From assembly GCF_030490285.1 (NCBI RefSeq), contig NZ_CP129884.1, positions 2,108,001-2,172,000 of the forward strand: 64,000 nt of DNA, given 5' to 3'. Shown here piece by piece: positions 51,775-61,287 of the stretch. Each line of letters begins with the position of its first letter. Within the stretch, counting starts at the first letter, position 1. The notes under the pieces were generated by a model. That model had not been told where the DNA came from and did no database searches. It saw nothing but the letters and a program-made list of their open reading frames with translations. The position numbers and the translations under genes were made by a program. This stretch comes from Methylomonas montana. GTDB taxonomy: Bacteria > Pseudomonadota > Gammaproteobacteria > Methylococcales > Methylomonadaceae.

Positions 51775-52522
51775 TGCGCCCGTAGAGGGCGGCGAACGTA
51801 TCCAGAAATTACTGGCGCGGGCCGGGCTTGGTTCTCGACGGGAAATCGAACGCTGGATAGAAGAAGGCAAACTCACCGTCAACGGTAATCCGGTGCAACC
51901 GGGCTACCATTTAAAGCCTGAAGACCATTTGCAAATCAACGGTCGGATCGTCAAATGGGAAAAATACGCCGAGCAGCCGACCCGCGTGCTGGTCTACCAC
52001 AAGCCGGTCGGCGAACTAGTCACCCGCCGCGACCCGGAAGGCCGGCCGGTGATTTTTACCCAGTTGCCGCGCTTGCAAGTCGGCCGTTGGATTGCGGTCG
52101 GCCGGCTGGATATCAACACCTCCGGCTTGATCCTGGTCACCAACAACGGCGAACTGGCTAACCGTTTGATGCACCCGTCTCGCGAAGTCGAACGCGAATA
52201 CGCGGTGCGGATATTAGGCGAAGTCGACGACGCGATGCTGGCACGCCTGAAACAAGGCGTACAACTCGACGACGGTCCGGCCCATTTCGAAGACGTCAGC
52301 TTCTACGCCGGCGAAGGTGCCAACAAATGGTTTTATGCCACGGTGAAGCAGGGCCGCAATCGTTTGGTGCGGCGCTTGTGGGAATCGCAAGGCGTTAAGG
52401 TCAGCCGCTTGATCCGGGTTCGCTACGGCGATGTCGGCTTGCCGGAGCGGGTTAGGGCGCATTCGTTTTACGAGTTGGAGGCTAAGGAATTGCAGGGGTT
52501 GATGGAGTTTGTGGGGTTGTAG
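51635..52522 (+). CDS. rluB: 23S rRNA pseudouridine synthase RluB
   Basis: RluB isomerises U2605 in 23S rRNA. The 295-residue protein has a Lys/Pro-rich N-terminal tail, an S4 RNA-binding domain (GERIQKLLARAGLGSRREIERWIEEGKLTVNG) and the RsuA-type core with VGRLDINTSGLILVTNNGELANRLMHPS (catalytic Asp), then TVKQGRNRLVRRLWESQGVKVSRLIRVRYG. Start is GTG 51635, deep within scpB, and the low-complexity tail occupies the overlap; a later start is possible. Confidence 0.92.
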   Translation: MKDRKPPRSNNPSAPQDKRTQKPQSRKPSSAPKPKPAAAPKTSPSTNAPVEGGERIQKLLARAGLGSRREIERWIEEGKLTVNGNPVQPGYHLKPEDHLQINGRIVKWEKYAEQPTRVLVYHKPVGELVTRRDPEGRPVIFTQLPRLQVGRWIAVGRLDINTSGLILVTNNGELANRLMHPSREVEREYAVRILGEVDDAMLARLKQGVQLDDGPAHFEDVSFYAGEGANKWFYATVKQGRNRLVRRLWESQGVKVSRLIRVRYGDVGLPERVRAHSFYELEAKELQGLMEFVGL

Positions 52523-53151
52523 CTTAGATTTGGTTTGCGAAAGTCAGGGCTTGAACGAAGATGGAGCTGTTAAGAATTGATAGACGAATCTAAACTCTAA
52601 ATGGAGGGGCATGCTGTTACACTCGTGTCCACACGGACTTTTTTGTTTGCATAAACAATGATTCGCTATCGCGAAGCTTGATTGAATGCCGGTTCTCGCA
52701 CCGGCAGGCGAGATACTTTCTTTTGTTCCGCCAAAAGAAAGTACCCAAAGAAAAGGCGGCCCGAATGCCGCTTGTTTCCTGCGTTCCTCACTTTTGCTAG
52801 GGGTTGCCGAAAGGGGCATCCTGCCCCTTCGGCAACGTGCGGCGTCCCTGCCGCACCCCTTGCGGGCTATTCCTATCAAAAGCTCCGGTACTCGGCGCGG
52901 CATACGGGGAAAACCCAACCCATCGCGAATTTTTAACGCCAACTTTGTGTGGGTTGGGTAGGAGCGATAACGGAAACCCAGCTTGTTCAGCCATGTAGGC
53001 CGGAATAAGCGTTAGCGTTTCCGGCAAACGTGTAATTGCCAGAAACGCCTATCGGCTTATTCTGGCCTACACTAGGACGGTAGTTTTTGTCGGAAATGTC
53101 TGCCTTGGACTAGGCTGAAAAATAATCTTACACCGGGTAACTAATGGGATT
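52523..53151. repeat. Palindrome-rich intergenic region with REP-like elements
   Basis: No gene is convincing here. Hairpins lie in series: GCCGGT/ACCGGC (52688-52705), a perfect 12-bp stem TACTTTCTTTTG/CAAAAGAAAGTA (52714-52743), a GC-rich stem GTTGCCGAA.../...TTCGGCAAC (52804-52837, one bulge), and a long imperfect palindrome (52994-53071). Short open frames at 52682-53027 are readings of these repeats. Confidence 0.65.
52994..53071. repeat. REP-like long imperfect palindrome
   Basis: TGTAGGCCGGAATAAGCG at 52994 pairs with GCTTATTCTGGCCTACA ending at 53071; the inner arms GCGTTTCCGGCAA and TTGCCAGAAACGC also pair. The whole 78-bp structure resembles a paired REP (BIME) unit. It lies 80 bp upstream of a REP-associated transposase, the usual partner. 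Confidence 0.7.
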
Positions 53152-53670
53152 ATGAGCAATTATAGGCGGTTGTATATTCCTGGCGGTTTGTATTTTTTTA
53201 CTGTGGTGGCATATCGTCGCCAACCGATTTTCGCCTATATTCAGCGGGTTGCGTTGCTTCGGCAGGCGTTTCAAGAGGTTAAATGCAAACGACCCTTCGA
53301 CATAACCGCTGCCGTCATTTTGCCTGATCATTTGCATTGTCTCTGGCTATTGCCGGAGGGCGATTTCGATTATTCAACCCGGTGGCAAATGATTAAAACT
53401 GCTTTTTCTCGAAGAGTTTCGGCGAGTGTGAAAAAAGACGGTGCAAAAACCATTTGGCAACCACGTTTTTTCGAGCATTGCATCCGTGACGAATCGGACT
53501 TTAATAAGCATTTGGATTACATCCATTACAACCCAGTCAAACATGGTTTGGCTTTGTCTCCCGCGGAATGGCCGCACAGTTCGTTTCAACGTTTCGTAGA
53601 TGCAGGGTTTTATCCCGCCAATTGGGGGTGTGCCTTGGCTGCGGATATTGCGGACTTGGACTGCGAGTAG
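53152..53670 (+). CDS. REP-associated tyrosine transposase (RAYT)
   Basis: A 172-residue Y1/HUH-type transposase. Key features: YFFTVVAYRRQPIF, the HUH pair in LPDHLHCLWLLPEGD (~66-80), the arm RWQMIKTAFSRR, and HLDYIHYNPVKHGLA with the catalytic Tyr (~123-137). RAYTs copy or spread REP palindromes as single-stranded DNA; the palindromes upstream are probable substrates. The frame is complete, so it may be active. Confidence 0.93.
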   Translation: MSNYRRLYIPGGLYFFTVVAYRRQPIFAYIQRVALLRQAFQEVKCKRPFDITAAVILPDHLHCLWLLPEGDFDYSTRWQMIKTAFSRRVSASVKKDGAKTIWQPRFFEHCIRDESDFNKHLDYIHYNPVKHGLALSPAEWPHSSFQRFVDAGFYPANWGCALAADIADLDCE

Positions 53671-53718
53671 TCGAGTTGGGTTAAGGGATAAAAACCATTC
53701 TCTTAAAATTTTGGTGTT

Positions 53719-56700
53719 TCAATGAAAGTCCCGCGATTTACTCTCCAAATCGCCGATCCAGTTACTCCAATCCTCCAATTTGCCGGCCACCAGATGTAGC
53801 ACGCCGTCTTCTTGCTGGATGGTGCCGGTTACCACCGACAGCAGGCGGGCTTTCAGCAAGGGTTTGCGCTGGGCCAGGGCGGTGGCGGGCCAGACCACCA
53901 GGTTGACTTGGCCGGTTTCGTCTTCCAGGGTGACAAAGGTCACGCCGGAGGCGGTCATTGGCCGTTGCCGGCAGATCACCAGACCGGCAACCTGGGCGAT
54001 GCTGCCGTTGCGTCGTTGCCATAAGGAGGCGGCGGTGGTGACGCCTCGGCGGCGCAAACGTTCGCGCAGCAGGCCCAAAGGATGCTCGCGCAGACTGAGC
54101 CGGGTGCTGGCATAGTCGGCTAGTACTTCCTGGCCCGGCTTGGGTGGTTTTAACAGTGGAGCGGCTTCGGCGATGATGGGCACGCCAAATACCGGTGTGG
54201 ATGCTTCCACGCCGCCGGCGGCCCAAAAGGCGCGATGCCGGTTGCCGGCTAGATTTTTCAACGCATCGGCCGCCGCCAAGTATTCTAAATCCTGTCGGCC
54301 CAAATCGGCGCGAGCCGCTAGATCGGTGACGCTGGTAAATGGTTGCTGGCCTCGGAATTGGACAATCTTGGTCGCCGCTATTGCCGATAAACCTTTTACT
54401 TGATTAAAACCCAAACGTAAGGCTGGCGCGGCGTTTGCGGGAAACTCCAATGAACATTGAGACAAACTGCTCTGCACATCCACCGGCCGCACTTCCACGC
54501 CGTGGCGGCGGGCATCCTGTACCAGTTGCGATGGGCCGTAGAATCCCATCGGCTGGCTGTTCAGCAAGGCGCAGCAAAACGCCGCCGGATGATGGCGTTT
54601 CAGCCAGGCTGACACGTAAGCCAGCAAGGCAAAGCTGGCGGAATGCGACTCCGGAAAGCCGTAATCGCCAAAGCCTTTAATCTGTTGAAAAATCCGCTGG
54701 GCGAATTCGGCGATGTAGCCGCGCGCCCGCATACCGTCCAGCAATTTACGTTCGAACGGCTCCAGCCCGCCCTTGCGTTTCCAGGCTGCCATGGCTCGGC
54801 GCAGTTGATCGGCCTCATCGGCGGTAAAGCCGGCCGCGACCATGGCTAGTTGCATGACTTGTTCCTGAAAAATCGGTATGCCCAGCGTGCGTTCCAGCAC
54901 GGCTTGGACTTCCGGGCTGGGATATTCGACTTCCTCCAATCCCTTGCGGCGGGCCAGATAAGGATGCACCATCTCGCCCTGAATCGGGCCGGGGCGGACG
55001 ATGGCGATTTCAATGACCAGATCGTAATAATTGGCCGGCTTCAGGCGCGGCAGCATGGTCATCTGCGCCCGCGATTCGACTTGGAACACGCCTATGCTGT
55101 CGGCTTGTTGCAGCATGGCGTAAACGGCCGGGTCTTCGGCGGGAATATCGGCCAAGGTCCAAGCTCGGCCAGTGTATTCGCCGAGATAGACCAAAGCCTT
55201 GCGAATCGCGCTAAGCATGCCCAGCGCCAGTACGTCTACCTTCAACAAGCCCATCGCTTCCAGGTCGTCTTTTTCCCATTGAATCACGGTGCGCTCGGCC
55301 ATCGCGGCATTTTCCACCGGCACCAAGCGCGAGAGTTCATCGCGAGCGATCACGAAGCCGCCGACGTGTTGCGACAGGTGGCGCGGAAAGCCTTTGATTT
55401 GCTCGACCAGCATAGCCAAGCGTTGCACGGGGGGACTATCCGGGGCGAAGCCACATTCTTTTAAAGACTCCGGCATTAGCCGATAGCCGTCCCAACGATC
55501 CACACTATCGGCCAGACGCTCGATTTGCGCCAGGTTCAAACCCAAGGCTTTGCCGACATCGCGTACCGCGCTGCGAGTCCGGTAAGTGCTCACCGTGGCG
55601 GCCAACGCGGCACGGTGGCGGCCGTATTTTCGATAAATGTATTGAATGACTTGTTCGCGGCGCTCGTGTTCGAAATCTACATCGATGTCCGGCGGTTCGT
55701 TACGTTCTCGAGACAGGAAGCGCTCGAACAGCAGGTTCATTCGGCTCGGGTCGACTTCGGTGATGCCTAAACAAAAACACACCGCCGAATTAGCCGCCGA
55801 GCCGCGGCCTTGGCAGAGGATGCCTTGTTCGCGAGCGTATCTGACGATGTCGTGTACGGTCAGAAAATAAGGCTCGTAGACCAGGTCGGCGATCAAGCTT
55901 AGTTCGTGCTCGATCTGCTGGCGCACTTTGCTGGGCTCGCCAGCCGGCCAGCGCTTGCTTATGCCGGCTTCGGTTAAATGCCGCAGCCAGGATGTGGGGG
56001 TATGGCCGTTGGGCACCAGTTCCTGCGGATACTCGTAACGCAATTCATCTAATGAAAAGTGGCAGCGTTCGGCAATAGCCAAGGTTTGTTGCAGCCATTC
56101 CGGCGGATAGAGCTGGGCCAAGCGAGGCCGGGGGCGGAGATGCCGTTCACCATTGGCAAACAAGGCATAGCCCAATTGCGATAGGGGTTGGCCGAGGCGA
56201 ATCGCGGTGAGCGTATCTTGCAAAGCCCGGCGCGAACGGCGATGCATATGCACGTTATTGCAGGCGACTATCGGGATGTCCAATTGCATGGTTATGGCTT
56301 CGGCCTGTTTTAAACAGATTGCGTCTCGGCCCGATAAAAATCTGCCGATCCCCAGCCACAGATCGTCGGCAAATAACTGTTTCAGCCAGAGGCCATCGTC
56401 TTCCCGGTGTTGATCGTTGGCTAACCAGATTGCCAGACAGCCTTGCGGAAAATGTCCGGCTAAATCGGTCCTGGTTAGCCGATAGCTGCCTTTTGCGGCT
56501 TGGCGGCGAGCTAGGGTGATCAAGGCGGACAGGTTGCCGTAGCTGATTCTATCGGTCGCCAGCAATACCAGTTTCAGACCATCTTCTAAGACAAATTCGC
56601 TGCCGATGATCAGTTGAATATTGTGCTTTCGGGCTGCCAGATGCGCGCGTACCACGCCGGCCAGCGAGCATTCGTCGGTCAGCGCCAGCGCCTGGTAACC

Positions 56701-56826
56701 TAGCCGAGCGGCTTCCGCGACCAGTTCTTCCGGGTGCGAGGCGCCGCGCAGGAAGCTAAAGTTGGACAGACAGTGCAACTCGGCGAAACCAATGTCCAGC
56801 GCGCCGGCATCATCCGAACAGGCCAT
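53719..56826 (-). CDS. dnaE2: Error-prone DNA polymerase DnaE2 (ImuC)
   Basis: A 1035-residue C-family polymerase for SOS mutagenesis. N-terminal PHP domain: FAELHCLSNFSFLRGASHPEELV and ALTDECSLAGVVRAH. Polymerase core: GRGSAANSAVCFCLGITEVDP, PDIDVDFEHERREQVIQYIYRKYG with catalytic Asp residues, and SHSASFALLAYVSAWLK; an OB-fold lies near the C-terminus (TASGVTFVTLEDETGQVNLVVWP). It overlaps imuB by 17 nt and belongs to the lexA-imuA-imuB-dnaE2 operon. It is full length. Confidence 0.96.
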   Translation of the reverse strand: MACSDDAGALDIGFAELHCLSNFSFLRGASHPEELVAEAARLGYQALALTDECSLAGVVRAHLAARKHNIQLIIGSEFVLEDGLKLVLLATDRISYGNLSALITLARRQAAKGSYRLTRTDLAGHFPQGCLAIWLANDQHREDDGLWLKQLFADDLWLGIGRFLSGRDAICLKQAEAITMQLDIPIVACNNVHMHRRSRRALQDTLTAIRLGQPLSQLGYALFANGERHLRPRPRLAQLYPPEWLQQTLAIAERCHFSLDELRYEYPQELVPNGHTPTSWLRHLTEAGISKRWPAGEPSKVRQQIEHELSLIADLVYEPYFLTVHDIVRYAREQGILCQGRGSAANSAVCFCLGITEVDPSRMNLLFERFLSRERNEPPDIDVDFEHERREQVIQYIYRKYGRHRAALAATVSTYRTRSAVRDVGKALGLNLAQIERLADSVDRWDGYRLMPESLKECGFAPDSPPVQRLAMLVEQIKGFPRHLSQHVGGFVIARDELSRLVPVENAAMAERTVIQWEKDDLEAMGLLKVDVLALGMLSAIRKALVYLGEYTGRAWTLADIPAEDPAVYAMLQQADSIGVFQVESRAQMTMLPRLKPANYYDLVIEIAIVRPGPIQGEMVHPYLARRKGLEEVEYPSPEVQAVLERTLGIPIFQEQVMQLAMVAAGFTADEADQLRRAMAAWKRKGGLEPFERKLLDGMRARGYIAEFAQRIFQQIKGFGDYGFPESHSASFALLAYVSAWLKRHHPAAFCCALLNSQPMGFYGPSQLVQDARRHGVEVRPVDVQSSLSQCSLEFPANAAPALRLGFNQVKGLSAIAATKIVQFRGQQPFTSVTDLAARADLGRQDLEYLAAADALKNLAGNRHRAFWAAGGVEASTPVFGVPIIAEAAPLLKPPKPGQEVLADYASTRLSLREHPLGLLRERLRRRGVTTAASLWQRRNGSIAQVAGLVICRQRPMTASGVTFVTLEDETGQVNLVVWPATALAQRKPLLKARLLSVVTGTIQQEDGVLHLVAGKLEDWSNWIGDLESKSRDFH

Positions 56827-58306
56827 GCAGAAACCACTGTTGTTTGGCGTTTAAGTCTCGATAAACCCACAGTTTGCGGCCGCGCTTATCCTTGGCGATG
56901 TGATAGTCGCGGCGTACCGGTTGATCGTCCCACCAGCCTGATTCGATGCGTTCCGCCGCGGATAGCAGGCGAATATCGCCGAGCCGCACTGGTTCGGGAT
57001 ACGGCAGCAGCCACAAAGGGCGCGGCGGTAAGTGGGAGTTTGAAGTTGATATGGGTGACTGTGTAGTCATCGCTCGTTCAGGCCGATGATCGTTTTGCGT
57101 GGCTAGGAATTTCAAGGACTGGTGTCCCAGTCTGGCCTGCAATTGATCCAAGGTCGCCTGCCATTCGGCTTCGCCGTTGGGCTGTTCGTGGTCATCGAAC
57201 AAGCTGAAGCGCTCTGGTTGAAACGGGGCTATGGCCTGGCTGATCAGACTGACGGCCAGCACCGGTGCCGGTAATGGCGAACGTGCCAGTTTTTCGTATA
57301 GCAAGCTGCACCAATGTCTTGGGTCGCGGTTGCCGGCGCGAAAATCCAATGCCAGCCGAGTGGCCGGGCGGCCGTGATGGTGCAGTTCCAGGACGATGCC
57401 TAATGTCGTGGCGTCGCGGGTTTTCAGAAACGCCGCAAATTCGTCGGCCAGTTGTTCGATGGCCGGAAAGAAATGTTCGATACGTTCCAGTTCTATCGGC
57501 ATCTCGCGGCTGGCCTGAAAACGCGGCGGACTATGAAAGGCTTGTAAAACTTGGGTTTGCCGGCCGGCCAGCCTGTCCAGTTGTTGCAGCAAGCCGGCGC
57601 CATAGCATTTGGTCAGGCCGTCGCGCGGTAAGCGCCACAGGTCGGTGAGTTGACGGATGCCGGTGCGAAATAGCCTGCGTAAGATTTTATCGTCCAGATC
57701 CAGGGCGGCGATAGATAGCGGCCCCAGTGTCGAGCGTAAGGCCAGGCGGTCGATGACGATGTTTTCCAGGCTAAGTTTGGCCAGTAAGGTACTGGCGGTT
57801 GGGGAAGGGCTAATGGCAATGAGGGGACGATGCCCGCTGGTTTGTAGCACGAGTCTCAGCTTATCTCGCAAGCTCTCCGCACCGCCGAACAGGGTCAGGC
57901 AGGAACCAATTTCCAACAGTAAGCAGTCCGCTTGATCCAGGCTGACCCAGGGGCTGAAATCCAGGGCAATGTCGGCTAATTGTTGTAATGCCTGGCGTTC
58001 GGCTAGCGGATCTCGGTTGCGGATGATCAAGCCCGGACACAGGGCTAATGCGGCGGCGGGGGCCATGCCCGGTTCGACGCCTGCTTGTCTAGCCGGGTCC
58101 GAGACTGCATGCAAGCGAGTTTGGCCTTTGTGCTGCATCGAACTGGCGACGGCCTGATCTAAATCCAGATGCAGTGCTGCCAAAGCCAAATCGGGAAAAT
58201 AGGTGCATAGCCAAAGTTGGCTATTGGCCGCGTTGGGTTTGGCGGCGGCATCGAATCGGTCCGCCGGTGTGGGCGATATTCTTCTGGCAGTCGCGGCCAT
58301 GGCCAT
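56810..58306 (-). CDS. imuB: ImuB, Y-family polymerase-like mutagenesis protein
   Basis: A 498-residue DinB/Y-family-like protein that connects DnaE2 with the beta clamp and lacks DNA synthesis activity in known members. The start LWLCTYFPDLALAALHLDLD is typical, with DPARQAGVEPGMAPAAALALCPGL (palm region without the DinB-type acidic pair) and HFFPAIEQLADEFAAFLKTRD near the middle. The C-terminus ends in LNAKQQWFLHGLFG. It lies between imuA (3 bp away) and dnaE2, whose start it overlaps. Confidence 0.92.
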   Translation of the reverse strand: MAMAATARRISPTPADRFDAAAKPNAANSQLWLCTYFPDLALAALHLDLDQAVASSMQHKGQTRLHAVSDPARQAGVEPGMAPAAALALCPGLIIRNRDPLAERQALQQLADIALDFSPWVSLDQADCLLLEIGSCLTLFGGAESLRDKLRLVLQTSGHRPLIAISPSPTASTLLAKLSLENIVIDRLALRSTLGPLSIAALDLDDKILRRLFRTGIRQLTDLWRLPRDGLTKCYGAGLLQQLDRLAGRQTQVLQAFHSPPRFQASREMPIELERIEHFFPAIEQLADEFAAFLKTRDATTLGIVLELHHHGRPATRLALDFRAGNRDPRHWCSLLYEKLARSPLPAPVLAVSLISQAIAPFQPERFSLFDDHEQPNGEAEWQATLDQLQARLGHQSLKFLATQNDHRPERAMTTQSPISTSNSHLPPRPLWLLPYPEPVRLGDIRLLSAAERIESGWWDDQPVRRDYHIAKDKRGRKLWVYRDLNAKQQWFLHGLFG

Positions 58307-58309
58307 GCC

Positions 58310-58924
58310 TTATAGCGGCAGAGTTAAAGACGCGCACTGCAAACTGCCACGCGCCTTCATAATGTGTAAGGCCAGGCCGGTCTCTGCGGGCCTGACTTCC
58401 AGACGCAATGCCGTGTAGCCGGCACCGGTACGTTGCTTCGGAAATAGCACCGCCAGTGCTGATCCGACCTCGGCCGCCAATTGCAAGCGCCGGATCTGGT
58501 GGTCGCTGAGCCGGCGTGGCCAAGCCAAGGTCATGCCGCAGCGGCCGCTACGCAGCAATTTTTCCACGCTCCAAGGAATGTCGGCCTCTTGCCGGCAGTC
58601 CACTACCAAAACATAGGCTAAATCGATGCCGGCCTGTAGCAAGGCGGGTGCATAGACTTGCTGCGGCGGTGCGATCCAGGCTATCCAGCGTTTGGCTTGT
58701 GTCATGCAGGACATGGCCGGTAGCAGTAAGCGTAATTCGCCGCTACCCAGGCAGGGAGATAAGATTTCCAGCACGCCGCCCAAAGGCCAGCCGCCGCCGG
58801 GTAGTATGGCATCCAGTTCAGGAAAGCCGGTGGCAACGACCGGCCAGGCTTGGTTTTCCGAACGCAATCCGCGCCAGATTCCGGTTTGGGAACGCAAGAG
58901 TTGGTCCAATGCGTTTGCGTTCAT
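58310..58924 (-). CDS. imuA: ImuA (SulA/RecA-like mutagenesis protein)
   Basis: A 204-residue ImuA protein of the SOS mutagenesis cassette, related to RecA and SulA in fold. It has [38 protein letters not shown] (RecA-like core; the PGGGWPLG stretch is characteristic) and [25 protein letters not shown]. ImuA works with ImuB and DnaE2 in damage-induced mutagenesis. Its start overlaps the lexA stop (ATGA). Confidence 0.92.
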   Translation of the reverse strand: MNANALDQLLRSQTGIWRGLRSENQAWPVVATGFPELDAILPGGGWPLGGVLEILSPCLGSGELRLLLPAMSCMTQAKRWIAWIAPPQQVYAPALLQAGIDLAYVLVVDCRQEADIPWSVEKLLRSGRCGMTLAWPRRLSDHQIRRLQLAAEVGSALAVLFPKQRTGAGYTALRLEVRPAETGLALHIMKARGSLQCASLTLPL

Positions 58925-59526
58925 AGCCCGCCACGGATCACGCCAACCACCACGCCTTCTATCGCCAGAGGCTCGCGCTCCAAATCGACTTCGATCACCG
59001 AAAAATCCGGGTTGGCCGGTTCCAGAAAGGCTTTAGCGCCGTCTAGCCGTAGCCGTTTCACTGTCGCTTCATCGTGAATCCGGGCGATGACGATTTGACC
59101 GTCGCGCGCTTCCGGCGTGCGCTGAACGGCCAGTAGGTCGCCGTCGAGAATGCCGGCATCGCGCATGCTCATGCCTTGTACCCGCAGCAAGTAATCGGCG
59201 CGGTTATCGAACAACTCCGGCCCCAGTCGACAATAGCGTTCGATATGTTCTTCGGCCAGAATCGGCTGTCCCGCCGCCACCCGGCCGACCAACGGTAGGC
59301 CTTGATCGGGAGTCGGTTTCAACAGGCGGATGCCGCGCGATGCAGCCGGTACCAGCTCGATCGCCCCTTTACGTGCCAAGGCCTGCAAGTGGCCGCGGAT
59401 GCTGTTGGTGGAACGCACGCCAAAGGCGTCGGCGATTTCGGCAATAGTCGGCGGAAAGCCTTCCTGTTGCAAGGTACGCTCGATGAAGTTCAGAATTTCT
59501 TGTTGGCGGTCGGTGAGTGGTTTCAT
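58921..59526 (-). CDS. lexA: LexA repressor
   Basis: A 201-residue SOS repressor. The winged HTH is at 1-65 ([54 protein letters not shown]). The cleavage site Ala85-Gly86 is in [13 protein letters not shown], and the catalytic dyad is Ser120 ([10 protein letters not shown]) and Lys157 (ATVKRL), matching the spacing of E. coli LexA. A LexA box lies just upstream (59541-59560), so it represses itself and the imuA-imuB-dnaE2 genes. First gene of that operon. Confidence 0.96.
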   Translation of the reverse strand: MKPLTDRQQEILNFIERTLQQEGFPPTIAEIADAFGVRSTNSIRGHLQALARKGAIELVPAASRGIRLLKPTPDQGLPLVGRVAAGQPILAEEHIERYCRLGPELFDNRADYLLRVQGMSMRDAGILDGDLLAVQRTPEARDGQIVIARIHDEATVKRLRLDGAKAFLEPANPDFSVIEVDLEREPLAIEGVVVGVIRGGL

Positions 59527-59540
59527 ACGGCTTTTATAGT

Positions 59541-59560
59541 TACTGCTTTTATGAGCAGTA
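59541..59560. promoter_or_regulatory. LexA/SOS box of the lexA-imuA-imuB-dnaE2 operon
   Basis: TACTGCTTTTATGAGCAGTA contains CTG-N10-CAG, the gammaproteobacterial LexA consensus spacing, with symmetric TA flanks. It ends 15 bp before the lexA ATG on the minus strand. Position and form fit self-repression. Confidence 0.9.
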
Positions 59561-59763
59561 TAGTGCCGTCAGCACGATCGCTGCAACTAGCTTATCGTCG
59601 ATTTTTTAGAGTCTTGGCAGTGGTGGCTACTAATGGCCTGAGGTTGAGCGTGTGCCAGAAGGTGTCCGAGCGTAACAGCAAAGGAACAAAGGTAGGCAAA
59701 TGCCCAGTTAACCCAAGTGTTTAGAGGAAAATGCAGAGAGATAGATGGCGGATTTTAAAAATC

Positions 59764-60570
59764 TCAATCCGGTTCCAACACCCGAAACAACATTTCCTTA
59801 ACGGTCTGCGGGTCGAAGGGTTTGTCGCAAATTGCCGACACGCCGGCCTTGTGAATGTTGCTGAGGCGGGTTTCGTTATCTTCGCTGGTCACCATCAAGA
59901 TCGGCACGATGGAATTGCCTAAGTCCTGGCGGATGGTTTTAATCAATTGTTGGCCGTCCATCACCGGCATATTGTAATCGGTGACGATCAGATCGAAGGC
60001 ATTCTGATCCTGGCTGAACAGGTCCACGCCTTCCTTGCCGTCCTGGGCTTGGGTAATCTTGACGATACCCATATTGTTCAGGACGCGGTTGATATGCTTG
60101 CGGGCCAGCGCGCTGTCGTCTACCACCAGGACCCGCACGTTTTCGACATCGTAATGTGCCAGGCTGATTTCTTGCGGATCGATGAACTCGATAGTGGCGC
60201 GCAAGGCATTTTTTAAGTCTTCGTGGGCGAAGGGTTTAGGCAATATAGCCACGACGCCGGCCTGGCGGATGCTATCCAGTACCGCGAAGCTGGACTCGCT
60301 GGAAATCAGCATAAAGGGGATATGGCTCAAGGCTTCGTCTTCCCGCAGATATTCGACCAGTTCGGTGGCCATCATATCCGGCAAATAAAGGCTACTGATA
60401 ATCAAGTCCGGGCGATGATTTCGCAAAGTTTCCAGGGCTGCCGCCGCATTGGCGACCCCTTCGATTTGGGCAACCCCTTCGTTGCGCAGATGCTGGACGA
60501 TGACTTTCAGTTGAGTCGTCGACGGTTCAATCAGCAGGATCGACAGGTCAGCGATATTGATGGCATGCAT
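59764..60570 (-). CDS. Double-receiver response regulator, first receiver degenerate
   Basis: A 268-residue protein with two receiver domains and no output domain. The first (1-125) has IEPSTTQLKV and the Lys in ILPKPFAHEDL, but the phosphoacceptor position is Ser60 in DLIISSLYLPDM instead of Asp. The second (145-265) is intact: LVVDDSALARKHINRVL, Asp198 in LIVTDYNMPVMDGQQL, MVTSEDNE and CDKPFDPQTV. It may act as a phosphate sink or an interaction switch. No kinase is adjacent; a PAS sensor lies 1.5 kb away. Confidence 0.88.
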   Translation of the reverse strand: MHAINIADLSILLIEPSTTQLKVIVQHLRNEGVAQIEGVANAAAALETLRNHRPDLIISSLYLPDMMATELVEYLREDEALSHIPFMLISSESSFAVLDSIRQAGVVAILPKPFAHEDLKNALRATIEFIDPQEISLAHYDVENVRVLVVDDSALARKHINRVLNNMGIVKITQAQDGKEGVDLFSQDQNAFDLIVTDYNMPVMDGQQLIKTIRQDLGNSIVPILMVTSEDNETRLSNIHKAGVSAICDKPFDPQTVKEMLFRVLEPD

Positions 60571-60723
60571 AATGAAATGGCCTGGTTATTGTTATTCGGA
60601 ATGGCGTCAAGTATCCGGCTGTGGAAAAAAAATCCCCATGGTGTAGCCGGCGAGATTAAAATTGCGCGTTGATTCGCCGATAGGCAGGCGACATTTCACG
60701 CTTCAGGATAGACCCAAACAGAC

Positions 60724-61287
60724 ATGATTCAAGAAACCCTCATTACCACCGTCAATCTTCAGGGCGAAGTTCACATCGCGCCGATGGGGGTGCATGTTAA
60801 CAAAGATCAGTGCATTATCTTGCCGTTTCGGCCATCGACCACCTTGGATAATATGCTGAAAACCAAAACAGCGGTCATCAATTATTGCGATGACGTGCGA
60901 ATTTTTGCCGGCTGTCTGACCGGTCGCCGTGATTGGCCCTTATTGCCGACTCGGCAAATCGAGGGTTATTATTTGGCCGATACTTTGGCGCATGCCGAAC
61001 TGAAGGTAGTGAGATTGGAAGACGACGACACTCGTCCGAAGTTGTTCTGTCAGGCTGTGTACGAAGCTAATCATAGCCCGTTCCAAGGCTTCAATCGGGC
61101 GCAATATTCGGTGCTCGAAGCGGCGATTTTAATCAGCCGGCTGGACCGCTTACCGTGGGAGAAGGTTCAAGCCGAATTGGATTATTTGCGCGTCGGCCTG
61201 GACAAAACCGCCGGCGAGCGCGAGCGCGAAGCCTGGGGTTGGTTGATGGAGGCTATCGAGCAACATCGCCAGGGAGTTGCAGCATGA
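60724..61287 (+). CDS. DUF447 family protein (C1-carrier associated)
   Basis: A 187-residue DUF447 protein. The N-terminus IQETLITTVNLQGEVHIAPMGVHVNKDQ and the FMN-binding-like segment FRPSTTLDNMLKTKTAVINY are family features, with RLDRLPWEKVQAELDYLRVGLDKTAGEREREAWGWLMEAIEQH near the end. DUF447 genes are found with tetrahydromethanopterin and methanofuran genes in methanogens and methylotrophs; the exact step is not established here. It overlaps the mfnB-like gene by 4 nt, so the pair is one transcription unit. Confidence 0.8.
   Translation: MIQETLITTVNLQGEVHIAPMGVHVNKDQCIILPFRPSTTLDNMLKTKTAVINYCDDVRIFAGCLTGRRDWPLLPTRQIEGYYLADTLAHAELKVVRLEDDDTRPKLFCQAVYEANHSPFQGFNRAQYSVLEAAILISRLDRLPWEKVQAELDYLRVGLDKTAGEREREAWGWLMEAIEQHRQGVAA

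Noticed and set aside
52682-53027. Several short open frames on both strands before the RAYT gene
   Set aside because: They are readings of inverted repeats; no domain or ribosome site supports them.
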